From the NCBI RefSeq assembly GCF_036345155.1, contig NZ_CP107772.1, forward strand, positions 6,386,001 to 6,450,000: a DNA stretch of 64,000 nt, in the 5' to 3' direction. The stretch comes from Streptomyces sp. NBC_00582 (lineage in GTDB: Bacteria; Actinomycetota; Actinomycetes; Streptomycetales; Streptomycetaceae). Position numbers and translations under genes: made by a program. This document shows positions 63,319 through 64,000 of the stretch, piece by piece (the stretch's first letter is position 1; every line of letters starts with the position of its first letter). The notes beneath the pieces are model-generated. The model saw only the letters and a list, made by a program, of their open reading frames with translations, was not told the DNA's origin and did not search any database.

Positions 63319-64000
63319 TCAGGCGACCTCTGTCGCCTCCGTGGGGTCGTCCGCGCCGGGCGTCAGCATGGTTGCGATGGCTGCCCGGCCGCGTTGCTCG
63401 GCCCCTTCGAAGATGTAGTGGTAGTGCTCCCTGAGCACGTCAGTACTGCTGTGGCCCATCCAGTCGGCCACGTCGTTCTCTGGGACGCCGGCGTACAGCA
63501 GCCGCGACCCGTAGTAGTGCCGGAGTGAGTGCGCCTTGCAGTACTTCACCTGTCCCTTGCCCAGAGCCTCCATCCAGATCTTCGGGTAGAAGTACGACGC
63601 GTAGAGGTAGCCGGTCCGCGTCACGTTGGGGAAGAGAAGCCGCTCCGGCCCCCATACGCCGTGGTTCTTGATGTGCCGCCGAAGCTCGAAGGCGACGTTC
63701 GGCGGGAGGGGGACGGAACGCCCTGGCTCGCCTTCGTCACGCGCCTTGATGTGCCGACGCTAAATCGCGCTGTTCTTCCCCGAAGCGGTGTCTCCGTCCT
63801 CCGCAATCTGAAAGTCGACGCGAAGCGTCTCGGCCTTGAAGTCGATTTGATCGCGGGACACCGCCATGGCCTCACCCAACCGCAGGCCGCACCCGGCCAT
63901 GAGCCACAGCATCGCGCGGTATCGCGGAGGAGCGGCATCGAGCATCGCCAGGACTTCCCGCGTCGTGAGCCGCCGCGCGGTGCTCTTGTGCTCCCGGATC
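63319..64000 (-). pseudogene. Tyrosine site-specific integrase, interrupted by one amber codon, 5' part outside window
   Basis: The frame runs leftwards from the window edge to a TGA at 63319-63321. It encodes the catalytic domain of a phage-type tyrosine recombinase: first Arg in MLWLMAGCGLRLGEAMAV, then HSLRHYYGSRLL (His-x-x-Arg), the MGHSS block, and nucleophile Tyr in REHYHYIF. A single in-frame TAG at 63760-63762, between the block ending in KNSAI and one beginning RRHIKARDEGEPG, breaks it. The frame is the same on both sides and no other lesion is visible, so this is a recent nonsense mutation (a CAG or similar to TAG) or a sequencing error. It marks a mobile element extending to the right. 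Confidence 0.85.

Overview
The window is chromosomal DNA of a Streptomyces species or very close relative. The GC content is extreme, the third codon positions are GC-rich, and GTG and TTG starts with GGAGG-type ribosome binding sites are common. It carries bldA, the tRNA-Leu that reads UUA and gates development in this genus. Most of the gene order (mazG, P450, two rpf genes, eno, divIC, ppx, ndh, cfa, bldA, pobA, hut genes, sigI, purK/purE, ugd, an acyl-CoA dehydrogenase) looks like conserved core chromosome as I remember it from S. coelicolor. The two ends look accessory: a polymorphic toxin with its putative immunity gene on the left, and a broken tyrosine integrase on the right.

Layout. 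1-1.8 kb: C-terminal part of a toxin (HINT domain plus deaminase-fold tip) and a putative immunity gene. 1.8-7.7 kb: small membrane proteins, a secreted DUF1906 protein, a SurA-like lipoprotein, mazG with a nine-copy 15-bp in-frame repeat, and a cytochrome P450. 7.8-12.8 kb: two resuscitation-promoting factors (the second under a c-di-AMP riboswitch), eno, divIC and DUF501. 12.8-17.2 kb: ppx, the type II NADH dehydrogenase gene preceded by two Rex-like operators, and cfa. 17.2-20.6 kb: a MacB/FtsX-type ABC exporter. 20.9-22.4 kb: bldA and pobA. 22.5-30.5 kb: a Bax-inhibitor-type membrane protein, small conserved proteins, a thiolase, an SGNH hydrolase and cystathionine beta-synthase. 30.7-33.1 kb: an aromatic ammonia-lyase homologue lacking the MIO triad, coupled to an RpiR regulator. 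33.8-36.1 kb: a compact module of three Roadblock proteins plus a PATAN/winged-helix protein. 36.5-42 kb: the histidine-degradation operon hutU, an M20 amidohydrolase, hutF and hutI. 42-46.1 kb: a sigma-like/zinc-finger/ricin-lectin membrane fusion beside a SigB-type sigma factor, an anti-anti-sigma factor and an anti-sigma kinase. 46.8-50.8 kb: a four-gene cell-surface cluster with two sortase-anchored proteins. 50.9-55.6 kb: a peptide transporter, a two-component system and GtrA. 55.8-59.8 kb: purK, purE, an M19 dipeptidase and a second M19 homologue that has lost its metal ligands. 59.8-63.1 kb: a VOC protein, UDP-glucose dehydrogenase and an acyl-CoA dehydrogenase. 63.3-64 kb: an integrase gene interrupted by one amber codon.

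The genes mostly serve growth, cell-wall remodelling and catabolism. Regulatory inputs visible in the sequence are c-di-AMP (rpfA), NADH/NAD via Rex (ndh), partner-switching sigma control, a two-component system, and bldA itself. I saw no in-frame TTA codon in the genes here, so bldA does not appear to feed back on its neighbours. The best candidates for undescribed biology are the MIO-less lyase/RpiR pair, the GTPase-free Roadblock module, the sigma-like/lectin transmembrane fusion, and the active/inactive dipeptidase pair translationally tied to purine genes.
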